A stretch of 64,000 nucleotides of DNA from Lithospermum erythrorhizon (Eukaryota; Streptophyta; Magnoliopsida; Boraginales; Boraginaceae). The stretch lies in the NCBI GenBank assembly GCA_019722365.1, contig JADFUC010000844.1, positions 62,001 through 126,000 on the forward strand, in the 5' to 3' direction. This document shows, one piece after another, positions 24,800 to 40,070 of the stretch (positions are counted from its first letter, which is position 1; the number at the start of each line of letters is the position of its first letter). The notes under the pieces were generated by a model. It was given only the letters and a program-made list of their open reading frames with translations, made no database searches and was not told the DNA's origin. The translations under genes and the position numbers were made by a program.

Positions 24800-25900
24800 G
24801 AGCCATGGAGGTGAAACTATAAATAATATTTTGATTGTTGTTATAAATATTTTTCTTCTATCCATGAGGTGATATGTTAATTATCGGTTAGCAATAATAT
24901 ATGAATCTTTGGAGTCTCTTGAAAATTGAAAATATTATTGATGTTTTTTAGATATGATATATAAAACTTGAAATTAAATTACGCATATGATTTATAAGCT
25001 TGAGATTAAGGCGTTGTTTAATAAGTTCAACAAAGAAGATACAAACAACTATATTATATTTCTTATCCCATCCAACATATACAAAAATTCTCAGTAAGGT
25101 TGTTATATCTTGCTTTCGTATTTTTTAATACTTACTCAATTATGTATATATAGAGATATTTAATTACAAAATTTAAAATAGTTGACAAAAGATTAATTGG
25201 ATGACTAAATATAGATTAAATTATATAAAGCTTAAAATAAGTATCGGTAGAATATTAATATGTTTTATCATAATTATTATCCACGTTAGATCTAATAAAT
25301 TTATGAATGTATATACTATATAACGTGCACATTATTTGATAGAGATTAAAGCTATTAAAAGGTTGAGTTACTAATACTTTAAGTTATATATAAACATTTT
25401 GATAAATTCGAAAATTGTAAAGAATGAAAATCTTAGTTATATGTACTTTAAATTTAGGAGTATAATTTTATAACTAATATGAGACTATATTAAATTTTAG
25501 GAGTATAATTTATAACTACAAAGACTATAAAAAATTGATATTTGCGAGTCTACATTATCGATCCATTATATATATATGGCCCATAAAATGAAATTCGAAT
25601 AGTATATTATATCTATTTTTGTGATTTGAGTCTAAAAATACATTTGTTGGAATATAAATACAAATAGAAGTAGAAAAATTATGTTATTCTAATTTAAAAA
25701 AATACCATACTATTAGAATATTTATAATTTACTTGTTTGAAGCAAATAGTCGGAATCATAAATATATTACTCCCTCCGTTTAAGTGATAGAAGATCTTTT
25801 AGCGATTGTTGGTTATTGAGTGCACATGCCTTAATAGGATTCCCGATGTAAAAATTAATGTTCGAAGTTAATTTTGTACAGTCGACTCAAGCAGACATCT
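24800..25900. other. Very AT-rich intergenic DNA
   Basis: There are long runs of A/T with TATATA tracts and no coding frame. The phrase TCCCTCCGTTTAAGTGATAGAAG at about 25,770 and a similar TTTTTAGCGATTGTT motif shared with 31,155 hint at small MITE debris, which was not delimited. Confidence 0.45.
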
Positions 25901-25902
25901 TC

Positions 25903-28503
25903 TGTAACGACCAGCCAGGGTCGGCATACGGTGAGAGTCGTTAAAATCAGGAACCTTAGAGTCGCGAACCGGCCAGACCTTCAGTTTAAAACACAATTCG
26001 TTTCGTCCAAAAATGGCGTTAGCAATTAAAGTTTCCCAAATCAGCAGGTTTAAAAATTTATAATCCCAGTAAATTTGTCTCAGGAAGCTGACCAACCCCA
26101 TATATATATATACCTGATATCCCAAAATAAAAGTAATGCCGGCAAGGGTTACAACGGATGATACGTCTTTGTATCCACGAATCTGAATACGACGAGGCTA
26201 AGATTTCAAAGGAAATACAACAATGAAAGCTGGTTATGAAATGAAATTTGTGAGGATCCTCGACTGGCCGATGCTACTTTAGCCACTTAGAACAAACTCT
26301 CCAGCCGGTATAATGGCTGTTAATACTGTCAGCGCAGCACGAAATGAAAATCGCAGCCCGTAGCGCGAAAGGGTGTAAGCCGCGAGAGCAGTGAGGGAAA
26401 CTTAACTTGAGGGGTGAACTTATAGCAAGCAGAAATAGTAGAATTTAATAGTCAAATATGAATAATATACATATATCCGGGACTATTTAATCGAGGTCAT
26501 ACAAGAAGGTTTCGAAGGTCTAAAATTATAACGTGTTGAATATATAATAGAAGGTACCGATAAAGCACATGTCGCTGAATGAAATCATAGCGACTTCAGC
26601 ATCGACTATAAATCTAGTCATCACTCATCTACTACGTATCTCATGAAGTATACTGACGCCAATGCGCTTATACTCGATCCGTGCACTGCTTGAGGAATGG
26701 ATCGACCGCTAATAAACACATTTCTTATCTTAGAAGTATAAGGCCAAACCGCCTTATTATACCGTAGTATAGAATACATCGACAATGCATCGGCAAAGTG
26801 ATCAAAGACTCATAAAATAACATGCAGTATAAGGCCAAGCCCGCCTTATTTATCTTAGTAGTATGAAGACCACGCCCGGCAATCTGTAGCGACAAGCGAT
26901 CAAAGAGAGAGTAAATACCGCTCTTATACCCGGTATAAGGCCAAGCCTTGTATTATACGGTAGTATGGGCCAAGCCAAATCATATCTATGAGGAAGGAGA
27001 GTCGGCACAATCTGTGTCACGACCAATTCGCCCACGATACTGAGGCCTCAAACTGGTACAACCCAAGCGGCCTACTCCCAAGCTTGATATTACAACCTTG
27101 AAATTTAAAACATCCATGATAAGTAAATCAATGTGATAAGCGGCAAGGCCACAAACATATCAAAAAGTGCCGGCCAGGCCACGTAATATAATAGTGCCGT
27201 CAGGCCTGAGAATTGAGAATATAAGTTGGGAGTTATTTGTTACTTACCTCAATCAATCTTGGTATACGAAGCATAATCATACTTGACAATTACATGTATA
27301 CTTCGTTCTCATAATCGCCCTTATGATGACATCGCATCGTTCTCACATAATCACACAGCGATAACATGTATATCACAAATCAAGGTAGAAATGCGTAAAA
27401 AGTAACGCTGAAGTGAGATAAGTACTACTACGTTGGTACCCATGAAACCGCGAAAAACGATGAGTGGCATACTTTCCCCGATCAACGCCTAACAAAATAC
27501 CCGAAAGTATGATCAAGCACTATTCTTAGGCGTTACAGAGGATACATAACGATTCTTAGGGGAACTATTTCCTAAATATGGTCTAAGCTTGGCGGATAAA
27601 CTATCGAATTATAATCGCATGGGGCCTTGACCCAATCGATCCCCGCTAAATTCCATGGTAATAAAGCTTTCTCATTTTACAAATCAACTAAGTCATTCTA
27701 ATTAATCATCGAGTCCGCAATTAACAATCTATACTCGAAATATCGATTATAACTTCGACTTGGAATTTCTTTTTCAATATGCGCTTACTTTAATAAATTT
27801 TTAAATCATGATTTAGCATCCTTTCGTATAATAAGGTCCCAATATAACCTCACTACCACGTTTAAGTTTTAGAAAATATCAACCTAAAAAGTCAAGCGAA
27901 AACCTAAAAAGGTCCTTCGACCGTAACGCCACCAAACTTGACCCACAAATCATGAATTTAAATCCAACTGCCTCGTTATAGGAAAGCGAAAAAGCTAATA
28001 AACTAAGATTTATCATAAAATTCAATTATGTAAAGTCAACTAAAATTCAATATCACCAGAAACTAGAAATATCTGAAAAGGCTTGAAATTTCTTTGCCTT
28101 TCCGAAGAATGATGAAGAGAGCAAATACACAACGGTTTTGAGTTTGAGCGACAATTGAAGAGAGAAATGGAAAAAAAATGTTGAGGGGAGAGGAGAGAGT
28201 ATCTACGCCCAAAAATGGAACAAGATGCAAATGGTGAAGTCATTGATGATGTGGAGGATAAGACTTAGAAGATATTTATAAAAAGGGTAGGTAAAGATTC
28301 GGGACTACTGAGTTGGTCTCGCTTATGGGTACTTAAATGCCATGAAATAGATTTGAAGATAAAATTAGCAATGTAGAAAGCGCTCTTTAAATTATAAATG
28401 AAATTCGGCTAAAAAATTTACGAAATAATATTATGTCGAAAAAAATTATACTATTCGGGTCCAACCGCCGTCGAAATTTTTTTTTCTGTGCTTGGTTATT
28501 ACA
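25903..28503 (-). mobile_element. Large solo LTR, probably Ty3/gypsy, minus orientation
   Basis: The plus strand begins TGTAACGACC and ends GGTTATTACA, near-perfect inverted LTR termini that differ by changes compatible with CpG decay. On the minus strand a TATA box (TATAAATA at 28280-28273) lies about 225 bp inside, followed by a CT-rich leader, as expected for U3/R. Internal GTATAAGGCCAA-type repeats occur at 26736, 26827 and 26933. There is no gag/pol and no partner LTR. At 2.6 kb it is long for an LTR but within the range of chromovirus types. The flanking five bases do not match. Confidence 0.6.
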
Positions 28504-29080
28504 TTACATTGATTAGCTTGCATAAAATAATGCTTTATTGCTTATTTACACATTCTCAATATTATAATGATTTTTTTAATATATGTGTGAGATTTTAAAA
28601 GGCCTTATAATATGAAATGGAGGGAATAATAAATTAATACATAAATTTATTACTTTGTAATATTATGTATGTTAAATATTACATATTATTTCATTTTTGT
28701 CCATACATACTTGATTAATATATTACTAGTACTTTTTTGTAAAAGCCACCCATGGCCCACTTCTGATGAGTCGAACTCGGGAATATAAAGTCATTTGGAA
28801 GGCATCTGTAATTAGAAATTATTCGTGTTACTCAAATATATTACAGGAAATTACTTATAAAGCATGTAATCATCCAATTATTACTCGAAAGCTTGAACAG
28901 AAATGTGCAAAGGAAAAAGTCAAGTCTACTAGTTTGACGAATTAAGCCTAAGGGCATTATCATTCTTAGTCAAAAGAAAATGGCGTAAATATGAAACATA
29001 AGCATCAGATGCAATGTCGCACACATACACAAAAAAGCCTGAAGTATGAATTGTCCCATTATGTTTTCTAAGCAATTGAA

Positions 29081-29580
29081 CTAAGATTCTTGCCAAGAGG
29101 GTCTCATGATACATTCTTGAATCTGAGTTTTGCAAACTTGGTAGATTTCAACAGTAGCTATGATATGAAGGATTGCCTGCAACAAAACATTTAACGAAAA
29201 TAATTACGTTTTTTAAAGGCATATAGATCGATCATTAGCTTGAAAATATAATTAAGGTGGTCAATGATTATTAGGTCTCGCATGCTCTGTTATATCCGAT
29301 ACTTGAGTTAATTACATGATCTGAGGACAAATTCACAGCATGATAGTATCAGAGTAACCGGAAAGATGGGGATCAGGAGTACGCGGATTGCTCTGTCAAT
29401 CTCATCATCTCTTGAATGCTGAGCCCTCGACACCATGCTCGCTAAAAGATGCAGCAGCATTTGCTTAGCACTTTCTCTTTCAGTACTCTGCGTAGGAAGG
29501 AGAGTCTCATTTCGGCATGGAGCTAAATCAACAACATATCGTGATCTTGCTTGGCGTAATATAACATCGAATACATCGTT
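29081..29580 (-). pseudogene. Unrecognised gene fragment, two exon-like frames
   Basis: On the minus strand 29580-29383 is open for 66 codons (NDVFDVILRQARSRYVVDLA..., later ESAKQMLLHLLASMVSRAQH), reading like genuine protein, and ends at a CGC|GTACTC possible donor. A second frame, 29178-29081, follows a TTGCAG acceptor and encodes SYHIATVEIYQVCKTQIQEC before a stop. The two do not join in phase with the obvious donor, so another donor or a frameshift is needed. I do not recognise the family. It may be the end of a decayed gene. Confidence 0.35.
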
Positions 29581-30603
29581 AGGCTTTTAACATGGTACTG
29601 CGTCGATCAATCACGGAATCATAATGCATGCTTTGTCATGTCGGGGTTCAGAATCCTTGAAACTTTCGAGACTCATCAGCATACTTATTAATTAGCTGTG
29701 GGTTAGAGCCACTCCTCGAAATCTCGACCATATATGAAAATTATGAATTACGTCAACCTCATCTCTTGGAAGCCGGATCGGCAGCTACCGGGGAAATAGG
29801 GATTAGCATTGAGCTACGAGTAGAAAATTCATAAAGAACGACTTAATCTATATGTCATAAATATATTCTATAATCAGATAATAGAATTATTATCTTGAGT
29901 GTTATAATCAGCTAAACACACAAAGTATGCCAAACTACGCAACCTAAAGCGAATGGCGTGGCGATAACATTTTAATTTTAAATCACGTAAACAGCGTACC
30001 GTGGTATTACAACTCGTCATGACTTGGGATTACCAAAAATTCAACTTAAATTGTATTGCTTGATCTACCAGTAAGCGAGTTCACGTCGTACATTAGACCG
30101 CTGAAAGGGAGACGAAAAGCAACGGCAGTAAATTGAGGAATGAAAAAGCGTAAGTTTTGGTTCTAGAGCAGCTTAGATTCTCCCGTGGAATGACATCCCG
30201 GATATAGCCGCGTCATATCTTAGCAAATGCTGGCACACAAGTGATCTTTTCTGCAGAAACACATTTTGGCGTAGCATTAACTCTTTATTTATATGAGATT
30301 TATTATATTTTATTAACCGCATGTCCATGTCATAGCTCCATGAATAAGGAGAAAATATAATACTTTATTGGAAGATTATAATATTATTATTAGTGAAAAT
30401 ATTTATGACTATTAGTTCACAGACGCATATGATCTAGGTGAATTAATAACTTATAATTTAGAGACATGACATAAAAAATACAATCCATGAAATTGAAAAC
30501 CGAATTTACAAAACAACCTCTCGGTTGGAAACCAAAATAATTTACAATCCATGAAATTGAAGCCACAAAAAAGCCTTCATAGTAGTGGTTGAAACAAGAA
30601 GCA

Positions 30604-30871
30604 TTAAGCAGAAACAGAAGCCATATGGACAATGAGGTCAGCCACACGATAGCTGCAAACAAAATAAAAAAGTGAACACAAGGAAAAAAAATTAAGAAAT
30701 GAAGAATGTTGTAGGATGATAAGCAAACAGAACAATGTGGAAGGTTCAAATGCCTTTTCTTCAACTTACCGCGCCACGAGCTTCACAAAGTTCTTGTTCC
30801 AGGCGTTACTAGCCTTAGCATCAGATTATATAACCGTTAATTCCAATCTTAATTTTCTTGTCTGAAGCCAT
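30604..30871 (-). pseudogene. Internally deleted duplicate of the cytosolic GAPDH gene
   Basis: On the minus strand, exon 1 of GAPC (MASDKKIKIGING, ATG at 30871) is joined within a few bases to part of exon 7 (DAKA..., NKNFVKLV), followed by a short intron and exon 8 (VADLIVHMASVSA, stop at 30606-30604). Exons 2-6, holding most of the NAD-binding and catalytic domain, are gone. From the ATG the frame reads MASDKKIKIGINGYII and stops. Upstream sequence through the G-box and the 3' flank are also similar to the intact gene 4.7 kb away, so this is a segmental tandem copy and not a retrocopy. Confidence 0.9.
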
Positions 30872-30937
30872 CAGAGTATTAGGTGAAAGAGACAAAGAGA
30901 GGAAAACGTTAGGTGGAGAGTGAGTGGGGTTAGGGTT

Positions 30938-30990
30938 TATTAAAAAGGGGCAAGACATGTGGTGCTCAAATGTCACGTGATTTGGATTGA
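30938..30990 (-). promoter_or_regulatory. Conserved promoter of the truncated GAPC copy, with G-box
   Basis: TCACGTGATTTGGATTGA at about 30,973-30,990 contains CACGTG (30974-30979) and matches the same distance region upstream of the intact GAPC gene. A TTTAATAAACC TATA-like stretch lies between it and the start codon. Confidence 0.55.
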
Positions 30991-31779
30991 AACAATGGTA
31001 AGGCACTTACCATATTCATGTTGTTATTTGATGGGCGTAGGTAGAGGCATTAGCGAGTCGGCAGGAATTTTTATTCGGTACCGAACTTTGTTGTTGTCTT
31101 TATTGACAGAACACAGGTGGACATTGATTGGTATTCACTCAGTTTCGTAATAGAGAGGCTTTTTTAGCGATTGTTAGTTTATTTAAATTGTAAGTAGTCT
31201 GGGAATTTCAATGTAAAAAGTTAATGTTGAAAGTTAAGCAATGCTTTGATTAACTTCAACATCATTAGTTCGATTGCATAGAAAGTTGTAACATCTTGTA
31301 TTTCTGTATTTCCAACGTTATATTAATTTTTAAAAGCAATATATGTGTACTGATTACAAGCGATATATGATATGGGAAATGGAAGGGGAGTAATAAATAA
31401 ATTGAGCATGGCATTAACAAAATTATAACAAAAATGGTTATTATAACAATATCGATCCTTGACTATAAATTCAAATTATAAAAAAAAATTAGAGTATTAG
31501 TTTATAATTTTATTTAAATATATAATAATAATTATATAAGCTGACAATGACTTAGAAGGCCAAATGGAAAATTCATTTCAATATAAATGGCCAGAACTTG
31601 TCTCGGCTTCGAGCTTCGAGCTTCGCTCGGTTCATTTAACAACTCTACTCATAGGAGGAAATCAAGATGTGTATTATTAAGCTAATCAATTTTAGTTCTA
31701 ATGAACATTATGTTCTTACTCCAAGATAAGGAATGCCAGCATGAAGGACATCCAAGTGAAAAGGTTGAACAATCATATA

Positions 31780-32350
31780 GAGTGTGTTTGGCTAAACATT
31801 TTTCTCATAAGTTGATTTTTGACATTTAGAGGTGTTTGGCAAGAAAATTCATGCAACTTATAAAGTTGATTTGAATAAATTCTGGCCATTTTATTTTTTA
31901 TTTATTTCATACCAATTTATTTTACATCTTTGACGAGTAAATTACTTTCGAATACCGCTATTTAATAATGAAAACACTTTACCTTACAATTTAATAAGCA
32001 CGTGTATCACCATTATTATTTGTGTGATATTATTAATGTTATTTTGATATAAAATATTAATTTTAGTTATAATTTATTTTTTATTATTTTCAAATATTAA
32101 ATTTTACTAATTTATTTCACTCTTTTTACAAACATAAATGTAATGTCGCTATAAATTAGATTTCTGGCTTAATGCAACATAAGTATTGTTATCAGCTTGA
32201 CAAAAAAAATGGAATTTATATAAGTTGTGTTAATACGAAGCTTATTCAGAAACAAGAAACTTTTATGACTTTATAAATTATAACATAAGTTGTCTTTACT
32301 TCTATAAATTGACTACTTATAAGTTAAAAAAAGTTTAGCCAAACACCCTC
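31780..32350. mobile_element. Tourist-like MITE (PIF/Harbinger type)
   Basis: The left end GAGTGTGTTTGGCTAAAC and the reverse complement of the right end GAGGGTGTTTGGCTAAAC are near-perfect terminal inverted repeats. Both sides are flanked by ATA (31777-31779 and 32351-32353), a 3-bp target duplication as in Tourist/PIF-Harbinger MITEs. The 571-bp interior is AT-rich and non-coding; CATAAGTTGATTT and rearranged forms recur toward both ends. It lies between the two GAPC copies. Confidence 0.8.
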
Positions 32351-32829
32351 ATAGTCTACAAATACTCCGTAAATGAAAGCGTTAAAATCCGTCCGATCCT
32401 ATATATTTAAATACGTTATAAATTTATTGTGCGTGTTTGATGCCGATTAAATTCTGGCGTAATTGAAAAAATGTTTGACTTGTCGTTCGAGTCATAACAG
32501 TCATTACATTTGAGTTTTTAGAACAAATTGATAGTAGTGATATAATCCAAATATTTTTTTTAATGATACATCACACATCTACTTTCTTGTCAAACAAACT
32601 TGTTGGAGGGCAACAACTAAAACATTCACATGACAAGAAGTATCAAGAAAATATTCGCATTCTCCATTAAAACAAAGAAAAACCTGAGTTCATACAAGCT
32701 CAGTATAACAGCAAACTAAGTGCTTGGGAGGGGAAAATATGACTCATTTATTAAAGAGCAAACTCAGCTAGAAACACTTCTAACTGAAGCCACAAAAAGC
32801 CTTCATAGTAGTAGTTGAAACAAGAAGCC

Positions 32830-35599
<2,770 letters not shown>

Positions 35600-35745
35600 G
35601 AGAGTAGTAGGTGAGAGAGAGAGAGTTGAAAAGGTTGTATGAAGAAGAGAGAGGAAAATGTGAGGTGGAGATTGAGAAAGGTTTTGGGGGTTTATTTAAA
35701 GGGGATTAGACATGTGAATTGCTCATATGTCACGTGATTTGGATT
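35600..35745 (-). promoter_or_regulatory. GAPC 5' leader and core promoter
   Basis: Upstream of the ATG on the minus strand comes a CT-rich leader with a (TC)n tract, then TTTAAATAAA (35700-35691) as the TATA element, then a G-box CACGTG at 35736-35731 in TCACGTGATTTGGATTGA. The same G-box phrase is kept upstream of the truncated copy at 30,974, while much of the surrounding sequence has drifted. G-boxes are bound by bZIP and bHLH factors. Confidence 0.6.
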
Positions 35746-35749
35746 GACC

Positions 35750-38700
35750 AACAAGAAAAAAAAAACTTTCAGGTTTTATAAATTGTGAAATCATACTAAT
35801 TCGACTCTCGAGATCCTTACATCAAATATTACTTTGTTTAATTAATCATGAATATGCTTTCACCGACGTAATTGCAGCCTTTCTTTAACCAAGACTAGAG
35901 GTTTACTTTTAACCAATTTAATACAAGGTTAGCTCTTAACACCGCATTTAAGAACAGACTTAACACTCTGGCTTACTGAAGCATGTTCACGGACAACTTT
36001 GTTTTAAAAGTTAGTATAAACGACATCAAAGATCAATCACATTTGTTAAAAATAATTATTCGATCATTATGATTCAATTTATACCGTTTTAGATCAATGA
36101 TGTTCCTCGATACGATAAATTTGGGCTGCCTGCAGATCAAATAAATCAAGCTATTTTTCATTTTTTCAAGTTTTTATACTATTTTTGTCTTCTTTCTCAA
36201 ACTATACCATCAATATATAACCTGGCTTTCCTTTTCACTTCAGAAAGACACAACTTTAAAAGGGATAACAAATACGCCTAAAAAATTTAACATGACGAAA
36301 TTAAATTTTACGTATGATGAAATGATTCCTAGAAAAAATATTTAGTAAGATAATCATCATCAGTTACATATTTTATGGCATATTATCATAATATTCTATT
36401 TGAAAAGGATACAAACTTATCAATTTAATTACGATGCAAACAAGAAACATTCATGAATTTGGTTTACGACTCCAAAATTTTGGAATTATAATAAACCAAA
36501 TGATACAAATCGATAATTTTCATATTCAATCATGAATCAGAAACACATGTAGATTGGCATCTATATATCGTTTATAATACTAATGCCCTTAGATTTTACT
36601 CCATAACATTTTATATACATAATTCGTCGGACTAATCGTAATTTCTAAAAACTTGTTAATGTAAATTTCAAACTTATTAACACGTATGATGTTCCAATTA
36701 AATATTTACTTAATCTATAAATCCTACACAAGAACTCATCAAGTTCCTACTCATGGACTATATCACTATAATACGGGCGCTAGAATGTAACGATTCTCCT
36801 TAACTTAAAAAAATTATTATTATAAGTTACTTATACAAAATATATGTCTTCAATGAAAAATCTTTCATGTAAACTTCAATGTTATTGGACCACTAAGAAA
36901 ATCTATTCAAATTCGATATTGAATATATAGTGATTATATTGTTTTTATAGTTCTTTGAAGCTATTTTTTTGGAAATTCGACTGCGATTGGTCACTCTATT
37001 GATCTGTCGACACTTAATTTGCCAATATTAATATTGTGGTCAACTAAGTGACACCTCAACTAATGAATGTGGTCGATCACCTTGCTTGACAAATGACAAT
37101 GAAATAGCATCATGGAAGTGTTCATCTTGAATAAAATACCTTCAAATTTGCATCATAGACATGTCAACTTTCAACATGTATGTCAGATTCTCTAAAAATA
37201 AAAAATCCTCTAAAAATTAAAATATAGACTGAAATTATTAAAAATAAAAAATTATAATATTTTTTTAGGATTCCTAAAATAAATTTTTTCCTATAAAATT
37301 ATTCACCTACCATGTTTACCTCTTCAATTTATACTGTTCCTATTATTTTTTCAATAACGAAGTGAATAATAAAAAAATTGTTAAAGAATATACATAAAAA
37401 TCAATTCCAAAAATTAAAAAATAATAATTTAGAATGCATTTTAAAGAAACTGATGTACGTGCTATTACACTACTGCTATGTTCTTCAAACTAATTATAGA
37501 GACACCGACGAAGAAAGGAAAATATTTAAATTTCAATTAATGTGTTGTCACGTAAAAATGATACTTTACTGAACATAATTTGCTTCTAAAATAAATTTAA
37601 TATTTATTCAATCCTCATGGCTCCTACTCAAGTCAATATAATTTCCTTCTAAAATATATTTGGTTCCACTTTAGTCTCATAATTGACACCTTTTAATGTA
37701 GAGTTATAATTGTACTCATCATGGCAATAATATTGAATATATTTGTTTCGACTTTAGTTGCATAAACTACAATTTGATTAGAGTAGAGCCTCTGTAATAG
37801 CTCATGTATCAACACCTAACATAAAAATAAGATGTTGAGTATTATTTTTAATATACATATAATACAAAAATAGGAGACCACTTATACTATAAGATGGCAT
37901 ATGTATTCGTGATATAAATTATATGGATCTCATGTCTAATTTGATGTACTCATCCAATTTCTATAGTATTTTGCATTTTTATTTCATTTCCCATTCTTCA
38001 AACAAAATATGCAATTCTGTTGTAAAACCAATCGATATACCTACTACTAGTTATATCTTCTACTATATATATATTTAATGGAGAGATTAAGACAACAAGA
38101 AAAAAAATACTATATTAAGAACAATAGAGATGAAATATATGAAACTCTTTTATATTGCATTTGAAGAAGATTTTGGTATGTTACAAATGAGGGAAAGGGG
38201 ATTTATATAGATGATAAAATTTACTATGCAAATACTATTCACGACGCATAGTATTTAACCCAAGTAATACTACTATTTACTAACTATTACATAATTAGGA
38301 ATTTAATCATGATTTCGTTAACCATGATTGATATTTTCAATTCAAATGAATTATATATTTACCTACGTTTATAATAAATTCATTTTTATTTCTAATTCCT
38401 ATATCTTGCCAAGTAGATATGTTAAATAACTTAAAAGATGCACCATTATTACAAAATGTCAATGAAGCATGACACTTGACTTCATCCATCCCTACCAACT
38501 AAAGATGTGGCTTAGGGTCGTCATTGAAGTGGTACATGCCGGTGGATAGGATAGATATTTCTTATTCGAGCATGACCCTTGATGTCTCTATTTATTTATG
38601 GATATGACTCTTGATTTCACTACTATAAAATATATGCTTCATAAAAAAAATATTATTCAAGAATACGATTTGTTCTAACGTAATATCGCAAGATTTTAAT

Positions 38701-38860
38701 TCAGGAGAAAAATATGATGTTTTCCGGAATCGAATCGAAAACCTAAAGTTACTATATGTCATTAATGTATCCTTACAAAAGGAAATAAATAAATAAAAAG
38801 CTGGAAATATTGACAATCTATATATGCAAACAATTGTATTTCATCGAAAAGGGAAAAACA
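35750..38860. other. AT-rich intergenic DNA between GAPC and the tRNA gene
   Basis: No coding frame longer than about 65 codons with plausible composition is present, and no repeat pair, terminal inverted repeat or retroelement motif was recognised. The open frame at 37,378-37,572 is Lys/Asn-rich from AT bias alone. Confidence 0.5.
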
Positions 38861-38871
38861 AAAAAAAGTAA

Positions 38872-38945
38872 TGGCTTCGCCCGGGTTCGAACCGGAGACC
38901 TTCAGTGTGTTAGACTGACGTGATAACCAACTACACCACGAAACC
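38872..38945 (-). tRNA. tRNA-Val (anticodon AAC)
   Basis: The minus strand from 38945 folds as a complete 74-nt cloverleaf. The acceptor stem is GGTTTCG pairing with CGAAGCC and discriminator A; the D arm contains AGTTGGTT; the anticodon loop CTAACAC presents AAC; the T arm has TTCGAAC closed by TCCGG/CCGGG. There is no intron and CCA is not encoded, as usual for nuclear genes. A run of T on the transcript strand (complement of 38861-38867) follows within 5 nt as the RNA polymerase III terminator. The conserved internal A and B boxes are present. Confidence 0.97.
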
Positions 38946-38949
38946 TTGA

Positions 38950-39840
38950 CGCTTTACTGTGGTTTTATGTTTTGAATTCTTTTCATATTAGTGAAGATGA
39001 TTTTTGATAGTTAAAACAACAATTTATACATATTACAAACAATCATATATGGTATAAAAATATTCTAACCAATGGAGTTTTTACAAAATATTTATAATAT
39101 AAAAAAACTTAAATTGGAGACTAAAGAATATGAACATACGAAGTTTTAGAAGCATCTTGTAAAAGATGTAAAGATTCATATGAATAAAAAATCCCAAAAG
39201 TACTATAATATCAAAGTAGTAACTATGCTTAAAATATCATGTATCACATAATTGATAGAATGCATGTTATTAATATGACAAATTTGAAAGAGAATGTAAA
39301 TTTAAATAATTGAAGGATGAAGAAGTTGGTAAATTCAACGTTTTCGATCGCTGTCATCATGAAATTTTTTCTTTTGTCGGATTATAGATGGACTAGATAA
39401 AGTATTAAATAGGCAAATAAAAATGTAGGTTTTAACACGAAAGAATAAAAGCCAAGACTCTTTTATTAACGCGGTAGCTTGAAAATTTAGTGAGATGATT
39501 TAGAGGTTGGGAACAATTCTTTAGGTGGTTCAAAAATTATAAAATTTAAATATGTTAATAATTATATGATTTTTTAATATTTTTGAGAAACTGTAAAAAG
39601 ATTGAGAGATCAATGATTTGTTACCTACTTAATAAAATCATGGACAAATACATGATAATTGATAGTTTATTATCTACTTTATTTTTAAGTGCTCTCCTAT
39701 ATGCCTATAATTTTAAATATTTTAATATGTAATCATAATCGCATATATAATATAAAATATTTAAAAATAAAAGATATATAAAAAATTACACGAAAAGAGG
39801 CAGTATAGATACTCTCCGATTTCAGTGGTGAGTGCTTCAC
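38950..39840. other. AT-rich spacer between tRNA-Val and MAD2
   Basis: No gene or repeat was recognised here. The downstream end merges into the MAD2 promoter. Confidence 0.5.
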
Positions 39841-39844
39841 TAAA

Positions 39845-40070
39845 AACAATTCGACCGTTTCAAACTTAGAACCCAATAATCCAAAACTAGCCGTTACTTT
39901 CTTTCATTCAAAACCCCATTCAATACATAAAAATCCCAATTTATCAATTTTACTGAAGATTAATTGTGCATATTAAATATTGTATATTGAAAATTCTCAA
40001 GATTTCATCAATATTGATATATAAAAACCCAATTTGTTAATTTTAGTGAAGATTAAGTGTGTATATTGAT
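39845..40070 (+). promoter_or_regulatory. MAD2 promoter/leader with two MSA-like (MYB3R) sites
   Basis: CCGTT occurs at 39855-39859 and 39891-39895, which on the opposite strand reads AAACGGTC and GTAACGGCTA. The core AACGG, and the fuller AACGGCTA of the second site, match the mitosis-specific activator element recognised by three-repeat MYB factors in G2/M genes. Both lie about 180-215 bp before the MAD2 start codon. A duplicated phrase (AATCCCAATTTATCAATTTTA and AACCCAATTTGTTAATTTTAG, each followed by TGAAGATTAA) lies in the leader. Confidence 0.5.

Noticed and set aside
28929..29135. 68-codon minus-strand frame
   Set aside because: It overlaps the second exon-like frame in another phase; the acceptor-linked frame ending at 29,081 is more protein-like.
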